64,000 nt of DNA from Caprella mutica (taxonomy: Eukaryota > Arthropoda > Malacostraca > Amphipoda > Caprellidae), in assembly GCA_947561585.1 (NCBI GenBank), contig CANNZV010000513.1:714558-778557 (forward strand), in the 5' to 3' direction. This document shows, one piece after another, positions 1 through 10,700 of the stretch. The notes beneath the pieces are model-generated. The model ran no database searches and was not told the DNA's origin. It was given only the letters and a program-made list of their open reading frames with translations. A program made the translations under genes and the position numbers. Each line of letters begins with the position of its first letter. The first letter of the stretch is position 1.

Positions 1-69
1 CTTCATGTTTTGAAGCGGGTGAATATCTGTGTGCAGCAAAATGGAGGCCACTTTCAGCACCTTCTATAA
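1..69 (+). pseudogene. 3' end of a mariner-type transposase (window-truncated)
   Basis: Reading from base 1 gives 22 codons and a TAA stop at 67-69, ending in QNGGHFQHLL. A Gly-Gly-His-Phe-x-His-Leu-Leu tail at the stop is the usual C-terminus of mariner-family transposases, the DDE/DDD enzymes that cut and paste their own element at TA sites. Only the tail lies in the window, so the catalytic residues cannot be judged and it may be intact or broken upstream. The same tail, more decayed, occurs in the foldback element at 18709-19682. About 125 bp downstream the sequence CACACTG followed by TA looks like the right terminal repeat. The residue pattern is seen; the family assignment is from known mariner C-termini. 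Confidence 0.7.
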
Positions 70-203
70 TATGTATTTCTTGTCATTAATCATTAAAAAT
101 ACACTCTTCCTGAACATTTTGGTGTATTATTTTTCTTTTTTTCCGTCAGTATAACTATGAGTAAAAGCCACTGAAGCATCTCAAAATGTTGAAACACACT
201 GTA
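1..203 (+). mobile_element. Right end of a mariner-like element
   Basis: The transposase tail is followed by a short 3' non-coding stretch ending at about 201 in CACACTG, then TA, the dinucleotide mariner elements duplicate. Read inward on the minus strand the end is CAGTGTGTTTCAACATTTTG, which starts like the CAGTGT ends of the element at 18709-19682. The left end is outside the window. Confidence 0.6.
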
Positions 204-321
204 GTTCAATTTATGTTGTAATTATTATACCTGACTCCTGAATTGTAATAATATAAATTATAATTTAGTTACTGAAACCATTTAATGAACTGATACCAAA
301 ATAATTTTTAATATATTTTTA

Positions 322-1356
322 ATTCACATTCATGCTACATCACATTCATGTTACATCACATTCATGCTACATCACATTCATGCTACATCACATTCATGTT
401 ACATCACATTCATGCTACATCACATTCATGCTACATCACATTCATGTTACATCACATTCATGTTACATCACATTCATGCTACATCACATTCATGCTACAT
501 CACATTCATGTTACATCACATTCATGCTACATCACATTCATGTTACATCACATTCATGTTACATCACATTCATGCTACATCACATTCATGCTACATCACA
601 TTCATGTTACATCACATTCATGCTACATCACATTCATGTTACATCACATTCATGCTACATCACATTCATGCTACATCACATTCATGTTACATCACATTCA
701 TGCTACATCACATTCATGTTACATCACATTCATGCTACATCACATTCATGTTACATCACATTCATGCTACATCACATTCATGCTACATCACATTCATGCT
801 ACATCACATTCATGCTACATCACATTCATGTTACATCACATTCATGCTACATCACATTCATGTTACATCACATTCATGTTACATCACATTCATGCTACAT
901 CACATTCATGTTACATCACATTCATGCTACATCACATTCATGTTACATCACATTTCATGTTACATCACATTCATGTTACATCACATTCATGCTACATCAC
1001 ATTCATGCTACATCACATTCATGTTACATCACATTCATGCTACATCACATTCATGTTACATCACATTCATGCTACATCACATTCATGTTACATCACATTC
1101 ATGCTACATCACATTCATGCTACATCACATTCATGCTACATCACATTCATGCTACATCACATTCATGTTACATCACATTCATGCTACATCACATTCATGT
1201 TACATCACATTCATGTTACATCACATTCATGCTACATCACATTCATGTTACATCACATTCATGCTACATCACATTCATGTTACATCACATTCATGCTACA
1301 TCACATTCATGTTACATCACATTCATGCTGCATCACATTCATGTTACATCACATTC
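322..1356. repeat. 16-bp minisatellite, about 64 copies
   Basis: The unit is ATTCATGYTACATCAC, with the Y (C/T) position alternating irregularly between copies. One extra T near 952-953 shifts the phase. Because 16 is not a multiple of 3 and the unit has no stop in any forward frame, all three forward frames stay open for about 340 codons. These frames are artefacts of the repeat. Copies are almost identical, so the array is young or homogenised. Confidence 0.97.
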
Positions 1357-1492
1357 TTCACTGTTAAATGCTCGTATGTGAGTTTTATTAAAATTGTTTC
1401 TGATTCACAGCCACAATTGATCAATGACTTTTTTTTCTCACTTCAGTAACAGTTTTACGAAATGTTAATAAAAGGAACTGCTATTGGCTATA

Positions 1493-1799
1493 GGATTAAT
1501 TTGAATTATCGGACAGTTCCACATCTTCGACTAAAAGGATTATAATAATAATTATTAGATATTTTTTCAATTTAATCGAAGATGTGAGAACTGCTCAGTC
1601 GGACAAGCGGTTTTGCCGGCGCTTTTCAAAAACGGTTTGGCCACAAAGAAAGCACTGTCGAAAGAAATTCCATTGAACTCCATTGTATCTTTTACCATGG
1701 CGTTCAATGGAATTTCTTTCAAAAACCGCTTTTGAAACGCGTCGGCAAAACCGCTCGTTTGACTGAGCCCTAACTGTCCAATAACTCGTAACTCACCCC
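1493..1799. mobile_element. F1 miniature inverted-repeat element, interrupted
   Basis: The left arm (1493-1545) and right arm (about 1571-1593 plus 1769-1799) are inverted copies: TCGGACAGTTCCACATCTTC pairs with the right-hand GAAGATGTG and the ACTGTCCAATAACTCGTAAC piece. The right arm is split by a second, unrelated palindromic element (1593-1768). The left end is more decayed than in most copies. Confidence 0.8.
1593..1768. mobile_element. Small TIR element nested in F1
   Basis: About 175 bp with inverted ends GCTCAGTC...GACTGAGC, each followed inward by GCGGTTTTGCCG. The interior is also largely self-complementary: AGAAATTCCATTGAAC near 1660-1678 pairs with GTTCAATGGAATTTCT near 1701-1718. 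The whole segment could fold into one long hairpin. AACTG occurs on both sides and could be a target duplication, but the alignment is not clean. Confidence 0.75.
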
Positions 1800-2014
1800 A
1801 TACGCACCTCTGAAGGTGAATTGATGTGTCTGCCGTACTGCCATGGCTTGGTTAGACATGGTTAGGCAGTTTTAGAAGTAGAAAATTGACCGGTTAGATA
1901 ATAGTCACCTTCTAACAACCAATTCAATCAACTTGACAATGAAAACTGTACGAACTGTAGAAAAAGATAACATCTGTCAAAATAAAGCTATTTTGGAGTA
2001 AAAACATTCACATT

Positions 2015-2212
2015 GGGTAAGTTACGAATTATCGGTCAGTACTACATCTTCGGTCATATAAGAAAAAAAAAAAGAATATGTTAATTACTATTATTTTTCA
2101 ATTTAATTCTTAAATGGATGTCAATTAAAATGAAAATAAAATAACACTAATTATATAGCTTATTCTCACATGACCGAAGATGTGAAACCGACCGGTAATT
2201 CGTAACTTACTC
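2015..2212. mobile_element. F1 miniature inverted-repeat element
   Basis: It begins GGGTAAGTTACGAATTATCG and ends in the inverted copy ...CGTAACTTACTC. Each arm is about 50 bp and contains ACATCTTCGGTCAT or its complement. The AT-rich loop is about 90 bp and has no coding content. Confidence 0.9.
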
Positions 2213-2314
2213 TAATTTTATTCAAAGGTATACAATAAATAAGGATAACAATCAATGTTATAGAACACTCGGAGTAATATGAAATTCTTTGTTACATTAC
2301 ACCCTAAGTTACGT

Positions 2315-3176
2315 AACAACAGTCTCACATCACTAACCATAACAACAGTCCCACATCACTAACCATAACAATAGTCCCACATCACTAACCATAACAATAG
2401 TCCCACATCACTAACCATAACAATAGTCTCACATCACTAACCATAACAACAGTCCCACATCACTAACCATAACAATAGTCCCACATCACTAACCATAACA
2501 ATAGTCCCACATCACTAACCATAACAATAGTCTCACATCACTAACCATAACAATAGTCTCACATCACTAACCATAACAATAGTCTCACATCACTAACCAT
2601 AACAATAGTCTCACATCACTAACCATAGCAATAGTCTCACATCACTAACCATAACAATAGTCTCACATCACTAACCATAACAATAGTCTCACATCACTAA
2701 CCATAGCAATAGTCTCACATCACTAACCATAGCAATAGTCTCACATCACTAACCATAACAATAGTCTCACATCACTAACCATAACAACAGTCCCACATCA
2801 CTAACCATAACAATAGTCCCACATCACTAACCATAACAATAGTCCCACATCACTAACCATAACAATAGTCTCACATCACTAACCATAGCAATAGTCCCAC
2901 ATCACTAACCATAACAATAGTCTCACATCACTAACCATAGCAATAGTCTCACATCACTAACCATAACAATAGTCTCACATCACTAACCATAGCAATAGTC
3001 TCACATCACTAACCATAGCAATAGTCTCACATCACTAACCATAGCAATAGTCTCACATCACTAACCATAGCAATAGTCCCACATCACTAACCATAACAAT
3101 AGTCTCACATCACTAACCATAGCAATAGTCTCACATCACTAACCATAACAATAGTCTCACATCACTAACCATAGCA
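2315..3176. repeat. 26-bp minisatellite, about 33 copies
   Basis: Each unit reads about AACAATAGTCTCACATCACT followed by AACCAT. Three sites vary between copies: AACAACAG or AACAATAG, TCCCAC or TCTCAC, and ATAACA or ATAGCA. The ATAGC form is confined mainly to the distal half, showing local homogenisation. Confidence 0.96.
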
Positions 3177-3483
3177 TTACCGCCAATATAGACATTAAAG
3201 AAGGAGATTACTCCCAATGGCTCCCCCAATTCTTTTCTTTCCTCACCACGTCATTTTTCACTTCATAAATTTAGAGATGAGTCTTTTATGCGCTGATAAA
3301 ACAGCTGATAGAATCAAGAGGAGCGAAAGGGATTCTCTTTTAGAAGAAAGGAGAAAGGACATGTGACAAAGAATCACTCCATTCTCTCGAAAAGACTCCA
3401 AACCTATTTCCTACCTAGTCCCTTTGAGCAAATTCTTTGGTATGTTTTTGTGTTACCTTCATAGTTTCTAAAGGTTGCTAACC
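3177..3483. other. Unique spacer, purine-rich stretch
   Basis: Non-repetitive DNA between two arrays. A run near 3310-3360 is rich in A and G. No gene, hairpin or element seen. Confidence 0.5.
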
Positions 3484-4100
3484 TGTTATTGTTCATTAAC
3501 CTACCCAATAAATGTTATTGTTCATTAACCTAACCAATAAATGTTATTGTTCATTAACCTAACCAATAAATGTTATTGTTCATTAACCTAACCAATAAAT
3601 GTTATTGTTCATTAACCTACCCTATAAATGTTATTGTTCATTAACCTAACCAATAAATGTTATTGTTCATTAACCTAACCAATAAATGTTATTGTTCATT
3701 AACCTACCCTATAAATGTTATTGTTCATTAACCTAACCAATAAATGTTATTGTTCATTAACCTACCCAATAAATGTTATTGTTCATTAACCTAACCAATA
3801 AATGTTATTGTTCATTAACCTACCCTATAAATGTTATTGTTCATTAACCTAACCAATAAATGTTATTGTTCATTAACCTAACCAATAAATGTTATTGTTC
3901 ATTAACCTACCCTATAAATGTTATTGTTCATTAACCTAACCAATAAATGTTATTGTTCATTAACCTACCCTATAAATGTTATTGTTCATTAACCTAACCA
4001 ATAAATGTTATTGTTCATTAACCTACCCTATAAATGTTATTGTTCATTAACCTAACCAATAAATGTTATTGTTCATTAACCTACCCTATAAATGTTATTG
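3484..4100. repeat. 29-bp minisatellite, about 21 copies
   Basis: Each unit reads ATAAATGTTATTGTTCATTA followed by ACCTAACCA. Variants are ACCTACCCA and ACCTACCCT. The ACCTACCCT form alternates with ACCTAACCA in the distal third, suggesting a two-unit (58-bp) higher-order repeat. Confidence 0.96.
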
Positions 4101-4253
4101 ATAAAGTTTTAATACATTCTCCATTGACTGTGTAATTGATGGAATAAATCAATTCATTACATCGCAGTGAAGTAAAGGGAAGAAAGAGTTAATTAAGTAA
4201 TATTTATATTAGTTCAAATAGATAATTGAATAAGTCATTAGTAGTTACTTATT

Positions 4254-4542
4254 TGTTACGAGTCATCGAACACTTCCACATTATCGATCATGTAAAAGAA
4301 AACATTGTACAATAATTCTTATTTACTTCATTATTTCAATTGGTATCCATGATACCTACAGGTACCATTGATACCAACTAATATAAAATTGTATAGTAGT
4401 CATTATTTAACTCGGTATTTTAATTATTAGTATCCGTGATACTTGCAGGTATCACGGATACCAATATATAGAAGAATTCGACAATAATACTTTTTTATAT
4501 GATCGGAGATGTGTAACAGTCCTTTAAGTCGTAACGTACCCC
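4254..4542. mobile_element. F1 miniature inverted-repeat element with two internal palindromes
   Basis: Left arm TTACGAGTCATCG with CACATTATCGATCATG; right arm ends GTCGTAACGTACCCC. The loop holds two short palindromes built on GGTATCC...GGATACC (about 4340-4380 and 4427-4463), with a central CTACAG or TTGCAG. The same motif occurs in several other F1 copies. Confidence 0.85.
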
Positions 4543-5804
4543 AAACATTGTACAGTGAGCCGACCCTCCCCCCCATCTCGTTGAAAAGGCGCCATTTAAT
4601 GAAGACTCCACTCCATCAGGAGGAATGTTTTCACATGAGAATCTATCGCGTACTTTGTACAGAGCAACTGTGTTCTTTCGCGTCATTCTTTAGGTATTCT
4701 TGGAGCTTTTTGTCAACAAAGCCACCCCAATTTGTTGAATTGCAGACAGCGTGTTTTTCCACCCTAATGATATGCACACAGTCTTGAACAATGATATTTA
4801 CATACTGGATGTCGGAGGCTGATAACCGCGAAATACGGCATCTTCTAAAGGGAAATGTATGTTCTGCAAACTAAAACAAATCGACAAACTCCAAAGTCGA
4901 AAGCCAATTAGCCAGACCCATTATTTGATATATTTATTAATTGTGATTCACTAGCTTACATCCCAGAAACAGTTATTCGTTCTTACCTTCTGAGTTACCC
5001 CTTGTTTTGTTATAATAAATTCAGCAATTTTGTTCCTGGGAAACAAATGGAAGGCTTACATTCACGGACAGGTAGTTCTGTGCCTGTGCTATACCTACCT
5101 GTGGCCTCAGAACTCTCTAAAAGAAAAGGAATAGACCTAACCAAAGCAACACACTAAAGGACTTCTCTAGTCAAAAAGAATATTTCATCTAAATTTCGCA
5201 GTTTCTGATTTATATTTTCTGTTCGGTGCGCTGACTGCATGGCGGGCGGTGGTGTATCCCGGTTCTCTTTAATATATTTCCGTATTTTTGTTCCGAGTAA
5301 TATGAGCAGGTGTAGAATATTGGTTCTGGCAAAGTCAGCATAACGCTGCAAGAAAGGCTGGAATTGTCAGCGTGGATTTAGATTTATGTTTTGCCCGCCA
5401 TTGTCTTTGGTGCTGGCAAGAATGTAGAAAAATATTTATTTAGCTTCTGGACGGAGACAGGGATAAATAGTGCGTACAGTGACGGCAATAAAACAGCTAG
5501 GATGCCATATTTCCATGAGTTATGTTCTACCTCATCAAATATTTATTTCATTTACTTCACCTGGCTTTGTTTATTTGGTAATTAGAGGCAGCAGGCATTG
5601 CATGAAGGTATTTTAGGCCATGGAAAAGTTCAGAGCGAATCCAATAGTTTGAATGTTGTAATATTGTATGGCCGAACTTTAGCCACTCAAATGGGAATGT
5701 ACGACACGGCATGGCTACTCGTTAGGGAAAAGAACGGAAATGAAGTTAGTTCAGACACTCAGCATGAGTGTGAAAAATATTAAGTTATTATTTATAGGTT
5801 TTGA
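4543..5804. other. Gene-free unique DNA
   Basis: Moderately AT-rich, non-repetitive. Open frames of about 60-92 codons (for example 4509-4787 plus, 5154-5351 minus, 5391-5585 plus, 5598-5783 plus) show no recognisable domain and are what random AT-rich DNA gives. An exon cannot be excluded. Confidence 0.4.
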
Positions 5805-5998
5805 AAGGTGATTATTATCGATGATAAAAGATCATCTATCTACGACAATAAATGATTAGACAAAAATACAATAGTAATTTATCATAAATTATAAACACTT
5901 TTAGTCTATCATCTTTCGTCGGACACTCCTGACGATATTGTCTTTATTATGATATTTTACGATAAAATACCATCACTATTTACCGTAATGGATATATA
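5805..5998 (+). mobile_element. F2 miniature element, 3' end missing
   Basis: Shares with nine other copies the chain ATCATCTATCTACGACAATA, GTCTATCATCTTTCGTCGGA, ATGATATTTTACGATAAAAT and TATTTACCGTAATGGA. The terminal CAGACGATCTGCCGATTG block is absent; the copy breaks off after the TAATGGA motif. Confidence 0.88.
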
Positions 5999-7002
5999 AA
6001 ATGCATATATAAATTCTCCGCTTGAGATTCACAGAGCAACTGAACATGACAATCCATTCTTATATATTTAAAAGGTAGGATTATTTTAGTTAGCTGAAGT
6101 GTCTGTCAGTGTAAATATTTTGCCCCGCTGCCCAATGGTTGAGTGTGGACTAACAACACTCTAGAGGTTGAAGTGCCATTCCTCACTACAGAGCTTGACC
6201 AGTGGTGCTATCACTTCATCTCCTTTATTAATGCAATTAAAGCAGAAAAAGGTATGCAACTGAGCGCTAAGGTAACTTCATATCGAACACAAAAACATAC
6301 CACAGATAGATTGTTAGGGATGTTTTTGCAAACAGTCCTCGGGGAGATTTTTTAAACATTTTAAACCCCATTTTTTACCATTTAAACCACATTTACCGAG
6401 GTTTGACATCTAACCACTATATCATTTTAAAATATATATATCATTTGATATTTGATAGAGTTTATCAAGTGATAAATAAAGAAAGAACATAGCTACATAT
6501 CAAGCCACATATCCAGTTTATGCTATGTTCAAATATTGTGATGCCAACATATTAGAAGTTAGCGATTTATGCACTCTTATCTATACTATCTGCACTATCT
6601 TTCATAATGTATACTATCCTCTTACAGTCTTTAGTTTAAAGTTCCATTGTTTTCCATGCGTAACTACATTATAATTCTCTACATCAAAAATCACTCATCG
6701 CGTCGTTTTTCCTGCCAATGATCGAGTGAATCGCTTCCTCCACTTTAAAAAAGACTCGCATATGTTGGTAATGTACATAAACTTTTATCAACTCTACCAC
6801 TTTTATTGGAAGAAAAGCTTTGCGTGATTTAATTCATTTTTAATTTTTATCAGCAATAATAAAATGTTGTTTTTAAATGAGGTGAAGGGAGAGAGAGAGC
6901 AGCTGCTGGCGCAATAGAATGCAAATCAAGGAATTAAAATACCATATTACTGGGGGGAAAAATGATGGCATATAATTCCATTTTATCTAATTAGTTCACA
7001 TA
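5999..7002. other. Gene-free AT-rich DNA
   Basis: No element or array recognised. A 70-codon frame (6143-6355 plus) has no recognisable motif. A GAGAGAGAGAGC run lies near 6890. Confidence 0.4.
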
Positions 7003-7219
7003 GGGTTATGCACTAAGTTATCAATCTGTTCCATATTTTCGAACGGTTTGAAAAAAATGTACAATATTATTATGTGACTTCTGTTCTAATTGGTATCCAT
7101 GATATGTACATCCTTGTATCATGGATACAAATTAAAATAGCGAGTTGAATGATCAGTACAATACATTTTCTTTGTATCATCGAAAATGTGAAACTGTCCG
7201 ATATTTCGTAACGTGTCCT
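7003..7219. mobile_element. F1 miniature inverted-repeat element, decayed
   Basis: Arms TCAATCTGTTCCATATTTTC and the inverted ATCGAAAATGTGAAACTGTC, ending TTTCGTAACGTGTCC. The loop carries one GGTATCCATGATA...TATCATGGATAC palindrome (about 7090-7133). Confidence 0.8.
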
Positions 7220-7505
7220 AATTATTTTTATTAGTTTACTTGAAATTAAAAAAAAAATACAAGAAGAGGTGATTTTTGTTAGAAATTCTGACGGGGCAAT
7301 GCTACGTGAAGAAGAAGAGTGAATAAAATATACAAAGGAGTAGATAGATAAATAAATTCACATGAGAGAAATTAAAGAAAGAGAATGAGTAGACGAATGA
7401 TTGGCATATCAACCGATATAATATTTCTGTAGAATTATATATACCTAAATAATGATTTCAAATACTTGAACTTATTGCTGTCCTAACGGATACGAAACGA
7501 AAAAT

Positions 7506-7732
7506 TCGTAACTAGTTTATAAATTTACAATCGGCAGATCGTCTGTTATTGTCCATTACGGTAAATATTGATGGTATTTTATCGTAAAATATCATAATAA
7601 AGACATTATCCTCAGGATTTTTGTAAGGAATGTCCGACGAAAGACGATAGACTGAAAGTGTTCTAAATTTAGGATTAATTACTATTGTTTTTTCATAGAT
7701 TTTATCATCTACCATAATATTACAATTAGGTT
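7506..7732 (-). mobile_element. F2 miniature element
   Basis: Minus-orientation copy starting TTTACAATCGGCAGATCGTC and running through the conserved ATTACGGTAAATATTGATGG and TCCGACGAAAGACGATAGAC blocks. The far end is degenerate (TTTATCATCTACCATAAT). A 67-codon minus frame inside it is not a gene. Confidence 0.9.
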
Positions 7733-7760
7733 TTTATTAGAGAAAATACACCTGTACAGT

Positions 7761-10700
7761 GGGTATAGGACTCTAGGCTGATTCTCATAAACCATAGTTA
7801 TGGAAAATTAATTCTCCTGAACGAATTCTCCGAATACGTCTTTGCCGATTCCCAATTTTGCCGAATCCCAAATTTGCCGAAAACGGATTTGCCGAAATAC
7901 GAAAATCTAATTTAATTTAAAAAACCATTCTGTGGAACTTTGTGTTTTTCAACCGCTTCTAAAAACAGATTTGTTTTATGAATTTGACGTTAATATTAGT
8001 ATATAAGTTTGTATTCCGCTAATTCAGTATCATTTCGTTAATTTCATATATCTAACCGTATATATTGAATATTAATATGTATGATTAAGTGATACAATCG
8101 TTGAAGCCAGAGGTACAATTGGAAGATATAAACATAACTAATAGTTATGTTATTCATTATTAACAATTTTAAACAAAATGAAATATAATAATGAGTAACT
8201 AATTTGAAAGCAAGAGTGAATGCAATGAAACAATTAGATATCTAAAATTGAAAAGGATTGGTAGTAAGGTAAGGAGGATTGGTAGTAAGGTAAGGAGGAT
8301 TGGTAGTAAGGTAAGGAGGATTGGTAGTAAGGTAAGGAGGATTGGTAGTAAGGTAAGGATTGGTAGTAAGGTAAGGATTGGTAGTAAGGCAAGGATTGGT
8401 AGTAAGGTAAGGATTGGTAGTAAGGTAAGGATTGGTAGTAAGGTAAGGAGGATTGGTAGTAAGGTAAGGAGGATTGGTAGTAAGGTAAGGATTGGTAGTA
8501 AGGTAAGGATTGGTAGTAAGGCAAGGATTGGTAGTAAGGTAAGGATTGGTAGTAAGGTAAGGATTGGTAGTAAGGTAAGGATTGGTAGTAAGGTAAGGAT
8601 TGGTAGTAAGGTAAGGATTGGTAGTAAGGCAAGGATTGGTAGTAAGGTAAGGATTGGTAGTAAGGTAAGGATTGGTAGTAAGGTAAGGATTGGTAGTAAG
8701 GCAAGGATTGGTAGTAAGGCAAGGATTGGTAGTAAGGTAAGGATTGGTAGTAAGGTAAGGATTGGTAGTAAGGCAAGGATTGGTAGTAAGGTAAGGATTG
8801 GTAGTAAGGTAAGGATTGGTAGCAAGGTAAGGATTGGTAGTAAGGTAAGGATTGGTAGTAAGGCAAGGATTGGTAGTAAGGTAAGGATTGGTAGTAAGGT
8901 AAGGATTGGTAGTAAGGTAAGGATTGGTAGTAAGGCAAGGATTGGTAGTAAGGCAAGGATTGGTAGTAAGGTAAGGATTGGTAGTAAGGTAAGGATTGGT
9001 AGTAAGGCAAGGATTGGTAGTAAGGTAAGGATTGGTAGTAAGGTAAGGATTGGTAGTAAGGTAAGGATTGGTAGTAAGGCAAGGATTGGTAGTAAGGTAA
9101 GGATTGGTAGTAAGGTAAGGATTGGTAGTAAGGTAAGGATTGGTAGTAAGGTAAGGATTGGTAGTAAGGTAAGGATTGGTAGTAAGGTAAGGATTGGTAG
9201 TAAGGTAAGGAGGATTGGTAGTAAGGTAAGGAGGATTGGTAGTAAGGTAAGGAGGATTGGTAGTAAGGTAAGGAGGATTGGTAGTAAGGTAAGGATTGGT
9301 AGTAAGGTAAGGATTGGTAGTAAGGCAAGGATTGGTAGTAAGGTAAGGATTGGTAGTAAGGTAAGGATTGGTAGTAAGGTAAGGAGGATTGGTAGTAAGG
9401 TAAGGAGGATTGGTAGTAAGGTAAGGATTGGTAGTAAGGTAAGGATTGGTAGTAAGGCAAGGATTGGTAGTAAGGTAAGGATTGGTAGTAAGGTAAGGAT
9501 TGGTAGTAAGGTAAGGATTGGTAGTAAGGTAAGGATTGGTAGTAAGGTAAGGATTGGTAGTAAGGCAAGGATTGGTAGTAAGGTAAGGATTGGTAGTAAG
9601 GTAAGGATTGGTAGTAAGGTAAGGATTGGTAGTAAGGCAAGGATTGGTAGTAAGGCAAGGATTGGTAGTAAGGTAAGGATTGGTAGTAAGGTAAGGATTG
9701 GTAGTAAGGCAAGGATTGGTAGTAAGGTAAGGATTGGTAGTAAGGTAAGGATTGGTAGTAAGGTAAGGATTGGTAGTAAGGTAAGGATTGGTAGTAAGGC
9801 AAGGATTGGTAGTAAGGTAAGGATTGGTAGTAAGGTAAGGATTGGTAGTAAGGTAAGGATTGGTAGTAAGGCAAGGATTGGTAGTAAGGCAAGGATTGGT
9901 AGTAAGGTAAGGATTGGTAGTAAGGTAAGGATTGGTAGTAAGGCAAGGATTGGTAGTAAGGTAAGGATTGGTAGTAAGGTAAGGATTGGTAGTAAGGTAA
10001 GGATTGGTAGTAAGGTAAGGATTGGTAGTAAGGTAAGGATTGGTAGTAAGGTAAGGATTGGTAGTAAGGCAAGGATTGGTAGTAAGGTAAGGATTGGTAG
10101 TAAGGTAAGGATTGGTAGCAAGGTAAGGATTGGTAGTAAGGTAAGGATTGGTAGTAAGGTAAGGATTGGTAGTAAGGTAAGGATTGGTAGCAAGGTAAGG
10201 ATTGGTAGTAAGGTAAGGATTGGTAGCAAGGTAAGGATTGGTAGCAAGGTAAGGATTGGTAGCAAGGTAAGGATTGGTAGTAAGGTAAGGATTGGTAGCA
10301 AGGTAAGGATTGGTAGCAAGGTAAGGATTGGTAGCAAGGTAAGGATTGGTAGCAAGGTAAGGATTGGTAGTAAGGTAAGGATTGGTAGCAAGGTAAGGAT
10401 TGGTAGCAAGGTAAGGATTGGTAGCAAGGTAAGGATTGGTAGTAAGGTAAGGATTGGTAGCAAGGTAAGGATTGGTAGCAAGGTAAGGATTGGTAGTAAG
10501 GTAAGGATTGGTAGCAAGGTAAGGATTGGTAGTAAGGTAAGGATTGGTAGTAAGGTAAGGATTGGTAGTAAGGTAAGGATTGGTAGTAAGGTGAGGATTG
10601 GTAGTAAGGTAAGGATTGGTAGTAAGGTAAGGATTGGTAGCAAGGTAAGGATTGGTAGTAAGGTAAGGATTGGTAGCAAGGTAAGGATTGGTAGCAAGGT

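Noticed and set aside
322..3176. Possible CRISPR array (regular short repeats)
   Set aside because: Units are directly contiguous with no unique spacers, and the DNA is eukaryotic in character; these are minisatellites.
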